Assembly: GCF_900104255.1 (NCBI RefSeq) | Contig: NZ_FNKZ01000002.1 | Span: forward strand, 124,001-188,000 | DNA: 64,000 nucleotides | Direction of reading: 5' to 3' | DNA from: Pseudoxanthomonas sp. CF385 | GTDB lineage: Bacteria > Pseudomonadota > Gammaproteobacteria > Xanthomonadales > Xanthomonadaceae | In this document: piece by piece, positions 16,460-26,153 of the stretch | Layout: every line of letters starts with the position of its first letter | Position numbering within the stretch: the stretch's first letter is position 1 | The notes under the pieces: generated by a model | Seen by the model: only the letters and a program-made list of their open reading frames with translations | Databases searched by the model: none | Told to the model about the DNA's origin: nothing | Translations under genes and position numbers: made by a program

Positions 16460-17613
16460 CGCCCACCAAGATCCTGGTCACCGGCGCCAGCGGCTTCATC
16501 GGTTCGCGCCTGTGCGAACTGCTCTCGCTCGAATACCGGCTGCCCTACCGCGCGATGGTCCGCGACTTCTCGCGCGCCGCACGCATCGCACGCCTGGATG
16601 CCGAACTGGTCGCCGGCGACATGCTCGACGCCGCCAGCCTCGCCCGCGCGGTGGAAGGCTGCGACGCCGTGGTCAACCTCGCCCACGGCGACGACGAGAG
16701 CGCGCAGAAGCAGACCACCCAGTTGATCGAGGCGTGCACGCGCGCGGGCGTGCGCCGCATCGTCCACATCAGTTCGATGGCCGTGCACGGCCCGTCGCCG
16801 AAGCTGGACGTGCTGACCGAGGCCACCGCGCCGATCGAGCGCTGGAACGAGGCCTACTCCGACGCCAAGGCGGCCGCCGAGGCCGTGGTCGTGGCCGCCG
16901 GCAAGCGCGGCGCGCTGGAGACGGTGGTGATCCGCCCGACCATCGTGTACGGCCCCTACAGTTTCTTCGTCACGCCCATCGTGCATGACGCGCGCGGTGG
17001 CAAGATCAGCCTGATCGACGGCGGCCGCGGGCTGTGCAACGCGGTCTACGTGGACGATGTCTGCGAAGCGATCATGGCGGCGATCGAGCGCGACGACGCG
17101 GTCGGCGAGGTCTTCCTGATCAACGGCGATGGCCGCCTCACCTGGGGCGAGTTCATCACCACGTTCGCCGGCATGGTCGAGGGCGAGAAGACGGTCCATG
17201 ACCACGCACTCGACGATATCGCCGCGTACTGGAAATCAAAGCAGCCCAACGCACGCGACAGCGTCAAGGCGGCGATCCGACTGGCGGCCTCGCCGGCGTT
17301 CCATGCCCAGTTGGGCACCATCCCGTCGCTGGGCCAGCTGATCCGCGGGGCCAAGGAAATGGTGGCCCGCCGGATCACGCCCGAGCAGAAACTGAAGATC
17401 AAATCGCGCCTGCGGGGCCGTGGTGCGCCTGCGCCCATCGACGACGTGCCATCGGTGCGCATGCCGAGCGAGGGCCGCGTGGTCCGCGAAGCCTACCGCG
17501 CGTGGGTCGCCAACGACCACGCCAAGGCGCGGTTGGGCTGGAAGCCGGCGCATTCGTTCGAACTCGGCGCCCAGCGCACAGCGGAATGGATGCGGTTTGC
17601 GCGGTTGATCTGA
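16456..17613 (+). CDS. NAD-dependent epimerase/dehydratase family protein
   Basis: 385 residues from ATG 16456, overlapping the Gfo/Idh/MocA stop by 4 bases. It starts with the Rossmann motif TGASGFIG (9-16) and keeps the catalytic Ser106/107 and Tyr134-X3-Lys138 (YSDAK). The body matches extended SDR nucleotide-sugar enzymes or 3-beta-hydroxysteroid-type reductases. After about residue 260 there is a long C-terminal part containing Lys/Arg-rich ITPEQKLKIKSRLRGRG that is longer than usual. The tight coupling suggests a two-enzyme step on a carbohydrate; the product is unknown. Confidence 0.88.
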   Translation: MTPTKILVTGASGFIGSRLCELLSLEYRLPYRAMVRDFSRAARIARLDAELVAGDMLDAASLARAVEGCDAVVNLAHGDDESAQKQTTQLIEACTRAGVRRIVHISSMAVHGPSPKLDVLTEATAPIERWNEAYSDAKAAAEAVVVAAGKRGALETVVIRPTIVYGPYSFFVTPIVHDARGGKISLIDGGRGLCNAVYVDDVCEAIMAAIERDDAVGEVFLINGDGRLTWGEFITTFAGMVEGEKTVHDHALDDIAAYWKSKQPNARDSVKAAIRLAASPAFHAQLGTIPSLGQLIRGAKEMVARRITPEQKLKIKSRLRGRGAPAPIDDVPSVRMPSEGRVVREAYRAWVANDHAKARLGWKPAHSFELGAQRTAEWMRFARLI

Positions 17614-17649
17614 TCGGCACGCGAGCCACCTGGCCGCCCAATCCAGCTC

Positions 17650-17790
17650 GTAGGATGGGTTGAGCGAAGCGATACCCATCGAGCCACTCGTAGGACGGCG
17701 TGAGCGAAGCGGTACTCAGCGGCGAAGTCCGGACTACCCGTCAAGTAGGACCACGATGATGGGTATCGCCTTCGGCTCAACCCATCCTAC
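17650..17790. repeat. Short intergenic repeat: two direct copies and one inverted copy
   Basis: Copy 1 (17650-17680) reads GTAGGATGGGTTGAGCGAAG then CGATACCCATC. A diverged direct copy at 17690-17722 keeps GTAGGA, GTGAGCGAAGCGGTAC. An almost exact inverse copy at 17758-17790 starts GATGGGTATCGCC and ends GGCTCAACCCATCCTAC. Copies 1 and 3 could pair over about 31 bases. The array fills the gap between the epimerase stop and the MFS stop codon (17791). It looks like a REP-type family element; I have no genome-wide count. Confidence 0.75.
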
Positions 17791-19056
17791 CTATGCATGC
17801 CAGGTGTCTTCCAGGTATCGCGGGCGGCAGGCCAGATATCCGCCGACCAGCAGCACGCCGACGCAGGCGGCGAGGAAAGCCATCGGCCATGCCCAACCGT
17901 GCGTGTACTCGTGCAACAGACCGAAGGCCAGCGGTCCGGCGCAGGACAGCGTGTAGCCCACGCCCTGCATAAAGCCCGACAGGGCGGCTGATCCTTCTGG
18001 CGTACGCGTGCGCAGGTTGATCATCGTCAGCGACAGCGGGAACGTGCTGGGGCCCAGGCCGAGCAGCGCGACCCACAGCGCGGGCGCGGCCATCGGCGCC
18101 AGCAGCAGGCCGGCGAACGCCGCCGCGTAGAACCCGGCGCAGACCACGACCACGATGAAGGGATTGCGCATGCGCACCGCGATCAGCGGCATGGTCAGCG
18201 AGGCCACCAGGCCCAGCGTGGAGAACAGCGCCACCATCGTGCCGCCCAGCGCGGGCGTGCCGCCGGCTTCGACCAGCAGCTTCGGTAGCCAGGTGAACAT
18301 GGAATACGTCACCAGCGAGGTCATGCCGAACATCAGCGCCATGCCCCAGGCCACCGGCGAGCGCCAGGCGCGGCCGGTGGGACGCGGCGCGGCGAGCTCC
18401 GGCGCTTCGTCGTCGACGGTGACGGCGGCATCGTGGGCGCGCGCCAGCGGCGAGGCGGCGAGGCGCTCTTGCCACAGCATCAGGCACCACGGCACGGCGG
18501 AGGCCGCGGCGAACACCGCCCACAGGCCCAGCGAGATGCGCCAGCCCGCGGCTTCCATCATCGGCACCGCGACCAGTGCGGGCAGGATGGTGCCGGCCTG
18601 CAGCACGGTGATGTACAGCGTGCTGACCGCGCCGACGCGATCGGCGAAATAGCGCTTCACCAGCGGCGGCAGCACGATGTTGCCGATGCCCATGCCCGCC
18701 AGCGCCGTCAGCGACGCGGCCATCAGCGCCGCGGTGTCGTGGGCGCCACTGCGCAACAGCAAGCCCAGCGTGGCCAACAGCATCGCCACCAGGGCGGTGC
18801 GCTCCAGACCGATGCGATGCGCGAGCGCCGGTGTGGCGGCGCCGAACAACGCGAACGCCGCCGTCGGCAGCATGCCGAACACGCCGGTCGTGGTGGCACC
18901 GAAGCCGAAGGTATCGCCGAGCGTGTCCAGCAGCGGCGTCAGCGACGTGACCGCCGTGCGCAGGTTGAAGGCGGACAGCACGATGCCGAGCAACACCAGC
19001 CCTCGACCGGACCAGCGCGGCGCGGATGCGGCGGCGTGTGTCTTCTTGGATTCCAT
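17791..19056 (-). CDS. MFS transporter, CynX/NimT type
   Basis: 421 residues from ATG 19056 (MESKKTHAAA); in-frame ATG codons at 19065 and farther upstream are possible, and no start has a strong ribosome site. About twelve hydrophobic helices are visible, beginning GLVLLGIVLSAFNLRTAVTS, which matches the CynX/NimT group with its conserved NLR near the first helix. The central loop (about residues 195-230) is charged and separates two six-helix halves. Members export or import cyanate, nitroimidazoles or small organic anions; the substrate is not known here. Its stop codon directly abuts the 17650-17790 repeat array. Confidence 0.85.
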   Translation of the reverse strand: MESKKTHAAASAPRWSGRGLVLLGIVLSAFNLRTAVTSLTPLLDTLGDTFGFGATTTGVFGMLPTAAFALFGAATPALAHRIGLERTALVAMLLATLGLLLRSGAHDTAALMAASLTALAGMGIGNIVLPPLVKRYFADRVGAVSTLYITVLQAGTILPALVAVPMMEAAGWRISLGLWAVFAAASAVPWCLMLWQERLAASPLARAHDAAVTVDDEAPELAAPRPTGRAWRSPVAWGMALMFGMTSLVTYSMFTWLPKLLVEAGGTPALGGTMVALFSTLGLVASLTMPLIAVRMRNPFIVVVVCAGFYAAAFAGLLLAPMAAPALWVALLGLGPSTFPLSLTMINLRTRTPEGSAALSGFMQGVGYTLSCAGPLAFGLLHEYTHGWAWPMAFLAACVGVLLVGGYLACRPRYLEDTWHA

Positions 19057-19156
19057 GCCCGTCATTATCGTCGACCGCATGACAGCCGTCGGCGCGCGCA
19101 TGAAGACGCTGTGTCCTGCGCGCTTCCCCGCGACGTCGCGAACGCGAAGAACAGGC

Positions 19157-19186
19157 AAAGAAAAAGCGGGCCGAAGCCCGCTTTTC
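19157..19186 (-). terminator. Intrinsic terminator after pnp
   Basis: On the minus strand, AAGCGGGC-TTCG-GCCCGCTT is followed by TTTCTTTG, a GC stem with a stable UUCG tetraloop and a T-rich tail. It lies 27 bases beyond the pnp stop codon and most likely ends the rimP-to-pnp cluster. Confidence 0.85.
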
Positions 19187-19212
19187 CGTATCGCATCGCG
19201 ATGTCGTGCGGC

Positions 19213-21321
19213 TTACTCGGCCGACACGCCCTCGCCTTCTTCCACGGCCTTGATCGACAGGCGGATGCGGCCCTGCTTGTCGACTTCCAGCACCTTGACC
19301 TTGACCACGTCGCCTTCCTTCAGCGCGTCGCTGACCTTCTCGACGCGGTCGTTGGAGATCTGCGACACGTGCACCAGGCCGTCCTTGCCCGGCAGGATGG
19401 TGACGAACGCACCGAAGTCCATGATCTTGGCGACCTTGCCTTCGTAGATGCGGCCCGGCTCGACGTCGGACGTGATCTGCTCGATGCGGGCCTTGGCGGC
19501 CTGGCCGGCGGCGCCGTTCACCGAAGCGATGGTGATGGTGCCGTCGTCCTGGATGTCGATCTGCGTGCCGGTTTCCTTGGTGATCGCCTGGATCACCGAG
19601 CCGCCCTTGCCGATCACTTCGCGGATCTTGTCGGGGTGGATCTTGATGGTGATCAGGCGCGGCGCGAACTCGCTCAGTTCCTGGCGCGGTGCGGTCATCG
19701 CGTGGGCCATCTCGCCCAGGATGTGCAGTCGGCCGGCCTTCGCCTGCGTCAGCGCCTGCTTCATGATCTCTTCGGTGATGCCTTCGATCTTGATGTCCAT
19801 CTGCAGCGCGGACACGCCGTTCGCGGTACCGGCCACCTTGAAGTCCATGTCGCCCAGGTGGTCTTCGTCACCCAGGATGTCGCTCAGCACGACGAAGTCG
19901 TTGCCTTCCTTCACCAGGCCCATCGCGATGCCCGCGACCGGGGCGGTGATCGGCACGCCGGCATCCATCAGCGCCAGCGAGCTGCCGCAGACCGAAGCCA
20001 TCGAGGACGAACCGTTCGACTCGGTGATTTCCGAGACGACGCGGATGGTGTACGGGAAGGATTCCATCGTCGGCATCACGGCGAGCACGCCGCGCTTGGC
20101 GAGGCGGCCGTGGCCGATTTCGCGACGCTTCGGGCCCATCATGCGGCCGGCTTCGCCCACCGAGAACGGGGGGAAGTTGTAGTGGAACAGGAAGTGGTCC
20201 TTCCACTCGCCGCCGACGGCGTCGATCACCTGGCCGTCGCGCGCGGTGCCGAGGGTGACGGCGACGATCGCCTGCGTCTCACCACGGGTGAACAGCGAGG
20301 AGCCGTGCACGCGCGGCAGCACGCTGACCTTGGAGGAGATCGGGCGGACGGTGTCCAGCGCACGACCGTCGATGCGGACCTTGGTAGCCAGCACGGAGCC
20401 GCGCATGGTCTGGTATTCCAGCTCGCCGAATTCCTTCGACAGCGCGCCGGCGGCCCAGCCTTCCGATTCCGCACGGCCGGCCAGCTGCGCCAGCACGTCC
20501 TTCTTGATCGCCGAGATGGCGTCGCGGCGCTGCAGCTTGTCGCGCACCTGGAAGGCGCCGTCGAGCTGCGTGCCCACGGCTTCCTTCAGCGCCGAGATCA
20601 GCACTTCGTTCTTGGCCGGCGCGGACCAGTCCCAGCTCTTGGTACCGGCTTCAACGACCAGCTCGTTGATGATGTGGATGACCTTCTGCATTTCGCGATG
20701 GCCGAACATCACGGCGCCCAGCATCACGTCTTCCGACAACTCGGCGGCTTCGGATTCGACCATCAGCACGGCGTTGGAGGTACCGGCGACGACGAGCTCC
20801 AGCTTGGAGTCCTTCAGCTCGCTGACGGTCGGGTTCAGCACGTACTCGCCGTTGATGTAGCCGACCTTGGCGGCACCGATCGGGCCGTTGAACGGCGCGC
20901 CGGTCAGGGCGACGGCGGCGGAGGCGCCGATCAGCGCCGGGATGTCGCCGTCGATTTCCGGGTTCAGCGACATCACCGTGGCGATGACCTGCACTTCATT
21001 GCGGAATTCTTCCGGGAACAGCGGACGCAGCGGGCGGTCGATCAGGCGGGAGATCAGCGTCTCCTTCTCGGTCGCGCGACCTTCGCGCTTGAAGAAGCCA
21101 CCCGGGATACGGCCGCCGGCGTAGAACTTCTCCTGGTAATCGACCGTCAGCGGGAAGAAGTCCTGGCCTTCACGGGCCGACTTCGCCGCCACGGCGGTGA
21201 CCAGCAGCACGGTGTCATCGACCTTGACGATGACGGCGCCGCCGGCCTGACGGGCGATTTCGCCGGTTTCCAGGGTGACCTGGTGCTTGCCGTACTGGAA
21301 GGTTTTGGTGATCTTTGCCAC
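19213..21321 (-). CDS. pnp: Polyribonucleotide nucleotidyltransferase (PNPase)
   Basis: 702 residues, the usual bacterial length. Two RNase PH-like domains fill about residues 1-545 ([20 protein letters not shown] at the start; [19 protein letters not shown] in the second core). A KH domain follows (about 550-610, GKGG loop) and then an S1 domain (about 620-690, [18 protein letters not shown]). The enzyme degrades RNA 3' to 5' with phosphate and is part of the degradosome. It follows rpsO, as in most gammaproteobacteria, separated by a strong hairpin at 21465-21490. In E. coli RNase III cuts the rpsO-pnp leader and PNPase represses itself; the hairpin here could serve that role (inference). 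Confidence 0.98.
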   Translation of the reverse strand: MAKITKTFQYGKHQVTLETGEIARQAGGAVIVKVDDTVLLVTAVAAKSAREGQDFFPLTVDYQEKFYAGGRIPGGFFKREGRATEKETLISRLIDRPLRPLFPEEFRNEVQVIATVMSLNPEIDGDIPALIGASAAVALTGAPFNGPIGAAKVGYINGEYVLNPTVSELKDSKLELVVAGTSNAVLMVESEAAELSEDVMLGAVMFGHREMQKVIHIINELVVEAGTKSWDWSAPAKNEVLISALKEAVGTQLDGAFQVRDKLQRRDAISAIKKDVLAQLAGRAESEGWAAGALSKEFGELEYQTMRGSVLATKVRIDGRALDTVRPISSKVSVLPRVHGSSLFTRGETQAIVAVTLGTARDGQVIDAVGGEWKDHFLFHYNFPPFSVGEAGRMMGPKRREIGHGRLAKRGVLAVMPTMESFPYTIRVVSEITESNGSSSMASVCGSSLALMDAGVPITAPVAGIAMGLVKEGNDFVVLSDILGDEDHLGDMDFKVAGTANGVSALQMDIKIEGITEEIMKQALTQAKAGRLHILGEMAHAMTAPRQELSEFAPRLITIKIHPDKIREVIGKGGSVIQAITKETGTQIDIQDDGTITIASVNGAAGQAAKARIEQITSDVEPGRIYEGKVAKIMDFGAFVTILPGKDGLVHVSQISNDRVEKVSDALKEGDVVKVKVLEVDKQGRIRLSIKAVEEGEGVSAE

Positions 21322-21464
21322 GTGGGTTCCTTGGGGATGCCTTGTTCGGTTGGACCGCGCACGACCCTTGCCGCGCGCAGGTGGCCGGGGGTAGCGGCCG
21401 GTGTTTCAGCGAGGGCGGGCCCGGTGCGGCCCGCGGTTACAGCATTCCGTTCCCTGAAATGCAA

Positions 21465-21490
21465 ACCGCGGCGCATCTCTGCGCCGCGGT
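21465..21490 (-). terminator. Hairpin between rpsO and pnp
   Basis: ACCGCGGCGC and GCGCCGCGGT form a perfect 10-bp stem with a 6-base loop, 11 bases beyond the rpsO stop, followed on the minus strand by TTTGCATTTC. It is a plausible partial terminator and/or RNase III target controlling pnp. Confidence 0.65.
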
Positions 21491-21501
21491 GGGGTGTTGC
21501 A

Positions 21502-21762
21502 TCAGCGACGCAGACCGAGCTTCTCGATCAGGGTCTTGTAGCGCTCGTTGTCTTTCTTCTTGAGGTAGTCAAGCAGGCTGCGACGGCGGTTGACCAGCTG
21601 CAGCAGACCACGACGGCTGTGGTGATCCTTCTTGTGGGTCTTGAAGTGGCCGCTCAGGTGCTCGATGCGGGCGGTCAGCAGGGCGACCTGCACTTCCGGG
21701 GAGCCGGTATCGTTGGCGCCGCGGGCGTTGTCGGCAATCACTTTCTTGGTATCGACGGACAT
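21502..21762 (-). CDS. rpsO: 30S ribosomal protein S15
   Basis: 86 residues from ATG 21762 ([13 protein letters not shown]). Characteristic S15 segments are present: [48 protein letters not shown] and the LGLRR end. S15 binds the central domain of 16S rRNA in early 30S assembly and, in E. coli, represses its own translation. It sits between truB and pnp, the standard order. A longer upstream frame is not protein-like. Confidence 0.98.
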   Translation of the reverse strand: MSVDTKKVIADNARGANDTGSPEVQVALLTARIEHLSGHFKTHKKDHHSRRGLLQLVNRRRSLLDYLKKKDNERYKTLIEKLGLRR

Positions 21763-21860
21763 GATGTTCTCTCGTTGGATGCGTGACCTGCAGGAACGCG
21801 GGCTGTCCTCCGCGCGCACCGCCTGGTTCGCCGTTTGCGAAGCAAAAGGATGGGAAACCA

Positions 21861-21874
21861 CCGGTGAAAACCGG
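21861..21874 (-). other. Small hairpin between truB and rpsO
   Basis: CCGGT-GAAA-ACCGG makes a 5-bp stem in the 151-base gap. It may separate truB from rpsO transcription or belong to the rpsO leader. No T-run follows. Confidence 0.35.
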
Positions 21875-21913
21875 CGGCGTAGTGTAGCCGCCAGGGCCTT
21901 GTGAAACAAGGTT

Positions 21914-22861
21914 TTATTGGCTGCGGCCCGGCGACGCCGCGGCTTCCGCGGTCCATGTGAACAGGCGTTGCGGCGACAGCACGCCCGCGGGATCGACCGT
22001 TGCCAGCCCCAGTACGCGGCCCTCCGGGCCATGCACGGCCACGGGACCGTCGCTCGGCGGCTGCCCGCGCAGGCGCTGGCCCTGCCCCAGCCGGCGGGCA
22101 CCCTCGGCATCCACGTCGACCCGTGGGAAGCCGGTCAGGCCAGCCTCGATCGGCAGCAGGCAGGCGTCGAGGGCGGCTTCCCCGCCCTCCGCCGCCAGGG
22201 CCTGCAGCGCTTCGAGCGTGAACATCCGTGGCTGCCTGAACGGCTCCACCCAGAGCCGGCGCAGGACGCCGACGTGGGCGCCGCAGCCCAGGGTCTCGCC
22301 CAGGTCGCGAACCAGGCTGCGCACGTAGGTGCCCGAGCCGCATTCCACCCGCAACGCGATGCGCTCCGGGGCAATGTCGAGGATCTCGAGGCCATGCACC
22401 TCGACGTCGCGCTCGGGGGCCTCGATCGCCTCGCCCCGGCGAGCCTTGGCGTACAGCGGCTCACCGCCCTGCTTGAGGGCCGAATAGATGGGGGCACGCT
22501 GGCGGATGCGGCCCAGCAACGGCGCCAGGGCGTCCAGGACGGCCGCCTCGTCCAGCGTCGGCACGGGACGCTCGCGCAGTGGCGCGCCGTCGGCATCGTC
22601 GGTATCGGTGGTGGTGCCGAGGATGGCCACGGTGTCATAGGCCTTGCGCGAACCGAGCAGCAGGCCGGCGATCTTGGTCGCCTCGCCGAAGCAGAGCGGC
22701 AGCAGGCCGGTCGCCAGGGGATCCAGGCTGCCGGTGTGGCCGCCCTTCTCGGCGCGGAAGAGGCGGCGGGCCAGCTGCAGGGCCGCGTTCGAACTCATGC
22801 CCTGCGGCTTGTCCAGCAGCAGCAGGCCATCCAGCGGGCGGAATTGGATGCGTCCTGCCAT
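21914..22861 (-). CDS. truB: tRNA pseudouridine(55) synthase
   Basis: 315 residues from ATG 22861 ([12 protein letters not shown]). Catalytic Asp47 lies in [13 protein letters not shown], with the later YSALKQGG and [13 protein letters not shown] motifs. The enzyme makes pseudouridine 55 in the T-loop of tRNAs. The C-terminal PUA-like part is present. An in-frame ATG at 22900 would add 13 residues. It lies 142 bases downstream of rbfA, a larger gap than elsewhere in the cluster. Confidence 0.97.
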   Translation of the reverse strand: MAGRIQFRPLDGLLLLDKPQGMSSNAALQLARRLFRAEKGGHTGSLDPLATGLLPLCFGEATKIAGLLLGSRKAYDTVAILGTTTDTDDADGAPLRERPVPTLDEAAVLDALAPLLGRIRQRAPIYSALKQGGEPLYAKARRGEAIEAPERDVEVHGLEILDIAPERIALRVECGSGTYVRSLVRDLGETLGCGAHVGVLRRLWVEPFRQPRMFTLEALQALAAEGGEAALDACLLPIEAGLTGFPRVDVDAEGARRLGQGQRLRGQPPSDGPVAVHGPEGRVLGLATVDPAGVLSPQRLFTWTAEAAASPGRSQ

Positions 22862-22962
22862 GGGTCCCAGATTACGTGGTTTGGCGGGGAGTCGCCGCAT
22901 CGTAGCGTCGCGCTTGCGCGACGTGCTTGCGAAACAGGTATCAGGACGCCGGAGCGGAGAGC

Positions 22963-22980
22963 AGCGGAGCAAGCTCCGCT
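22963..22980. other. Perfect 8-bp hairpin between rbfA and truB
   Basis: AGCGGAGC-AA-GCTCCGCT occurs 24 bases after the rbfA stop codon. A GGAGCGGAGAGC run flanks it, so several registers are possible. The tail TTT follows on the plus strand only, so for the minus-strand genes it may be a processing or stabilising stem. Confidence 0.4.
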
Positions 22981-23003
22981 TTACGGTCTTGCCGTACCGA
23001 CAC

Positions 23004-23375
23004 TCAGGTTTCGTCGTCGGACTCGGGGAGCAGCGGGTTGTCGCGCAGCAGGGTCTCGATGCGCTCGCCGCGATCGACGGAATCGTCGTAATGGAAATGA
23101 AGTTCGGGCACGTGCCGCATCTTCACCCTGCGCGCGAGTTCCATACGAAGGCCCCAGGCGAGTTCCTTCAGGCCCTTCACCGCTTCGGCCGAACGTTCCG
23201 GCATCAGCGCGGTGACGAACACCTTGGCGTGCGCCATGTCGCGGGTGACTTCCACGTCGGAGACGCTCACCGACGGCAGGCCGTGCTCGCGCACGGCCTC
23301 GTGCACCAGCGTGCCCAGCTCGCGACGGAGCTGGGCGGAAACGCGGTCGGTGCGATGGAACGACTTGGTCGGCAT
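23004..23375 (-). CDS. rbfA: 30S ribosome-binding factor A
   Basis: 123 residues from ATG 23375 ([20 protein letters not shown]), a single KH-like domain with the family ending [11 protein letters not shown] and an acidic tail (LPESDDET). RbfA helps mature the 16S rRNA 5' end and aids cold growth. The start codon lies 2 bases after the infB stop, so the two are translated as a pair. Confidence 0.97.
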   Translation of the reverse strand: MPTKSFHRTDRVSAQLRRELGTLVHEAVREHGLPSVSVSDVEVTRDMAHAKVFVTALMPERSAEAVKGLKELAWGLRMELARRVKMRHVPELHFHYDDSVDRGERIETLLRDNPLLPESDDET

Positions 23376-23377
23376 GA

Positions 23378-26026
23378 TCAGAGCGTGCGCTGCACTTCGA
23401 TGCGCTCGAAGCACTCGATCTGGTCGCCCGGCTGGACGTCGTTATAGGCCTTCACGCCGATGCCGCACTCGGTGCCGTTACGCACTTCGTCGACGTTCTC
23501 CTTGAAGCGGCGCAGCGATTCCAGCTCGCCCTCGAACACCACGGTGCTGGCGCGCAGGACGCGGATCGGCTTGTTCCGCTTGACCACGCCCTCGACGACC
23601 ATACAGCCCGCGACCGCGCCGAACTTGGAGCTGCGGAACACGTCGCGCACTTCGGCGATACCGATGATCTCTTCGCGGATCTCCACGCCCAACAGGCCGG
23701 AGGCCACCTGCTTCACCTGGTCGATCACGTCATAGATGATCGAGAAGTAGCGCAGGTCCACGCCATTGGATTCGATGATGCGACGCGCGGAGGCGTCGGC
23801 ACGCACGTTGAAGCCGATGACGGTCGCCTTGGAGGTGACCGCGGAGTTGGCGTCGGACTCGGTGATGCCGCCCACGCCGGAGCTAATGATGTTGATGCGG
23901 ATCGATTCGTTGGACAGCGCGGTCAGCGAATGGCGCAGCGCTTCCACCGAACCCTGCACGTCGGCCTTGATGATCAGGTTGAGGCTGAGCTGGCCTTCGC
24001 CCTTGCCCAGCTGCGCCATGATGTCTTCCATGCGGCTGCCGGCGGACTGGACCAGGCGCGACTCACGGCGCTTGGCGTCGCGCTGCTGCGCCACGTCCTT
24101 GGCCAGGCGCTCGTCGTCGACGACCACGAAGTCGTCGCCCGCTTCCGGCACGCCCGACAGGCCAAGCACCTGCACCGGGATGGACGGACCGGCCGAGGCC
24201 GGCTGGCCACCGGTTTCGTCGAACAGCGCACGCACGCGACCGTACTGGATGCCACAGACCAGGTAATCGCCCTTCTTCAGGGTGCCCTGCTGCACCAGCA
24301 CCGTCGCGACCGGGCCACGGCCCTTGTCCAGCGAGGATTCGATGACCACGCCGCTGGCGCGGCCGTCTTCCACGGCCTTCAGTTCCAGCAGTTCCGCCTG
24401 GATGGAGATGGCGTCCAGCAGAGTGTCGACGCCCAGGCCCGTCTTGGCCGAGATCTCGACCATCTGGGTGTCGCCGCCGAAGTCTTCGGCGACCACTTCC
24501 TCGGCCAGCAGCTCGTTCTTGACGCGCAGCGGGTCGGCGTCGGACTTGTCGATCTTGTTCACCGCCACGATCAGCGGCACCTTGGCCGCCTTCGCATGCT
24601 GGATGGCTTCGCGGGTCTGCGGCATGACGCCGTCGTCCGCGGCCACGACCAACACCACGATGTCGGTCAGCTTGGCGCCACGGGCACGCATCGCGGTAAA
24701 CGCGGCGTGGCCCGGGGTATCGAGGAAGCTGATGACGCCCTTCGGCGTTTCGACGTGGTACGCGCCGATGTGCTGGGTGATGCCGCCGGCTTCGCCGCTG
24801 GCGATCTTGGTGCGGCGGATGTAGTCCAGCAGCGAGGTCTTGCCGTGGTCGACGTGGCCCATGATGGTGACCACCGGCGGACGCGAGACCTTCTCGCCCT
24901 GCTGCTCTTCCGAATGCGCCAGCAGTTCGTTCTCGACGTCGTTGGCGTCGGCACGCACAGCCTTGTGGCCGAGCTCTTCGGTGATCAGCGCGGCGGTGTC
25001 GTGGTCGATGGTCTGGGTGATGGTGGCCATCACGCCCATCTTGAACAGCGCCTTCACCACGTCGCCGCCCTTCAGCGCGAGCTTCTGCGCGAGGTCGGCA
25101 ACGGTGATGGTTTCGCCGATCGCCACTTCACGCACGATCGGGGCCGTCGGCCGCTCGAAGCCATGCGCACCGCCGCCACCGCGGCTCTGCTCGTGGCGGC
25201 GCTGAGGCTTGGGCTTGCCGCGCGAGGCGCCACGGCGGGCACGATCGGCTGCGGACAGGTGCAGCTGGCCGGCGAAGCGGCTGGTGTTGTCGTCGTCCTC
25301 GACGCCGGCCACCATCGCGTGCGAACCGCGGGTCTTGTGCTTGGCGGCGGCGGCGTTGTTGCGATCGTCGGTACGCGGCGGATCCTTGCGCACGACCATC
25401 TTCGGCACGTGGTGCCCCGGCGTGCCCGGCTTGGCCGGACGCGGCGCTTCGTCGCCATCCACGGCCACCGCGCCGGCGGCCAGCGCAGCGGCTTCGGCGT
25501 CCGCCTGTGCGCGCGCGGCGTCGGCCTCGGCGCGTGCGGCGGCCTCTTCCTGGCGACGGCGCTCGAGCTCTTCGGCCCGCTTGGCGTCTTCCTGGGCCAG
25601 GCGCTGCTGCTCGTCGAGGTTGCGCTGGCGGGATTCCTCCAGCTTGCGCAGGATTTCGGCACGTTCCGGATCGGCTTCGTTCTGCCAGTTCGTGATGGCG
25701 GACTCGGCGTCGGTCGGTTTCACGTACGTGCGCTTCTGGCGCACTTCGACGTTGACCGTGGTCTTGGTCCGGCCGGCGGCGACCGTCACTTCCTGGACCT
25801 TGCGGCGGGCCAGGGTGATCTTCTTGGGCGCGGCATCATCCGCGGCGCTCTCGGCCTTGCCGTGGGAGCGCTTGAGGAAGCCGAGCAGCTTCACTTTTTC
25901 CATGCTGGTCACGACCTGGTCGGGACCGCTGAAGCTCATGCCGGCCTCGGCCAGTTGCTCCAGCAGTTTCTCGACCGGCGTGTTGACCAGTTCGGCAAGC
26001 TTGCGGATGGTGGTTTGCTGCGACAT
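23378..26026 (-). CDS. infB: Translation initiation factor IF-2
   Basis: 882 residues from ATG 26026 ([18 protein letters not shown] upstream). Two IF2-N domains lie at about residues 1-55 and 300-355. Between them is a long Ala/Glu/Arg-rich, probably coiled or disordered segment (about 120-215). The GTPase core has G1 GHVDHGKT near 390, G3 DTPGHAAF, and G4 NKID. Domains II-IV end with the fMet-tRNA-binding C-terminal region ([17 protein letters not shown]). IF-2 brings initiator tRNA to the 30S subunit; the tRNA-fMet gene heads this same cluster. Confidence 0.98.
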   Translation of the reverse strand: MSQQTTIRKLAELVNTPVEKLLEQLAEAGMSFSGPDQVVTSMEKVKLLGFLKRSHGKAESAADDAAPKKITLARRKVQEVTVAAGRTKTTVNVEVRQKRTYVKPTDAESAITNWQNEADPERAEILRKLEESRQRNLDEQQRLAQEDAKRAEELERRRQEEAAARAEADAARAQADAEAAALAAGAVAVDGDEAPRPAKPGTPGHHVPKMVVRKDPPRTDDRNNAAAAKHKTRGSHAMVAGVEDDDNTSRFAGQLHLSAADRARRGASRGKPKPQRRHEQSRGGGGAHGFERPTAPIVREVAIGETITVADLAQKLALKGGDVVKALFKMGVMATITQTIDHDTAALITEELGHKAVRADANDVENELLAHSEEQQGEKVSRPPVVTIMGHVDHGKTSLLDYIRRTKIASGEAGGITQHIGAYHVETPKGVISFLDTPGHAAFTAMRARGAKLTDIVVLVVAADDGVMPQTREAIQHAKAAKVPLIVAVNKIDKSDADPLRVKNELLAEEVVAEDFGGDTQMVEISAKTGLGVDTLLDAISIQAELLELKAVEDGRASGVVIESSLDKGRGPVATVLVQQGTLKKGDYLVCGIQYGRVRALFDETGGQPASAGPSIPVQVLGLSGVPEAGDDFVVVDDERLAKDVAQQRDAKRRESRLVQSAGSRMEDIMAQLGKGEGQLSLNLIIKADVQGSVEALRHSLTALSNESIRINIISSGVGGITESDANSAVTSKATVIGFNVRADASARRIIESNGVDLRYFSIIYDVIDQVKQVASGLLGVEIREEIIGIAEVRDVFRSSKFGAVAGCMVVEGVVKRNKPIRVLRASTVVFEGELESLRRFKENVDEVRNGTECGIGVKAYNDVQPGDQIECFERIEVQRTL

Positions 26027-26153
26027 TCGGATCCTAGGTTCTGTGTTGCGCCCCTCCAACCCAGAAGGGAACGCGGATTCTAAGCCCTGCGGGTGCCAGG
26101 GCGGTGTTCATCGCTGGCTCATGCGCCGCGTTCCAGGCGGGCCCCGATGGTGC

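Noticed and set aside
18433..21786. 1117-codon plus-strand open frame opposite pnp and the MFS gene
   Set aside because: Spans the ends of two unrelated real genes and the pnp terminator; composition typical of antisense frames in high-GC DNA.
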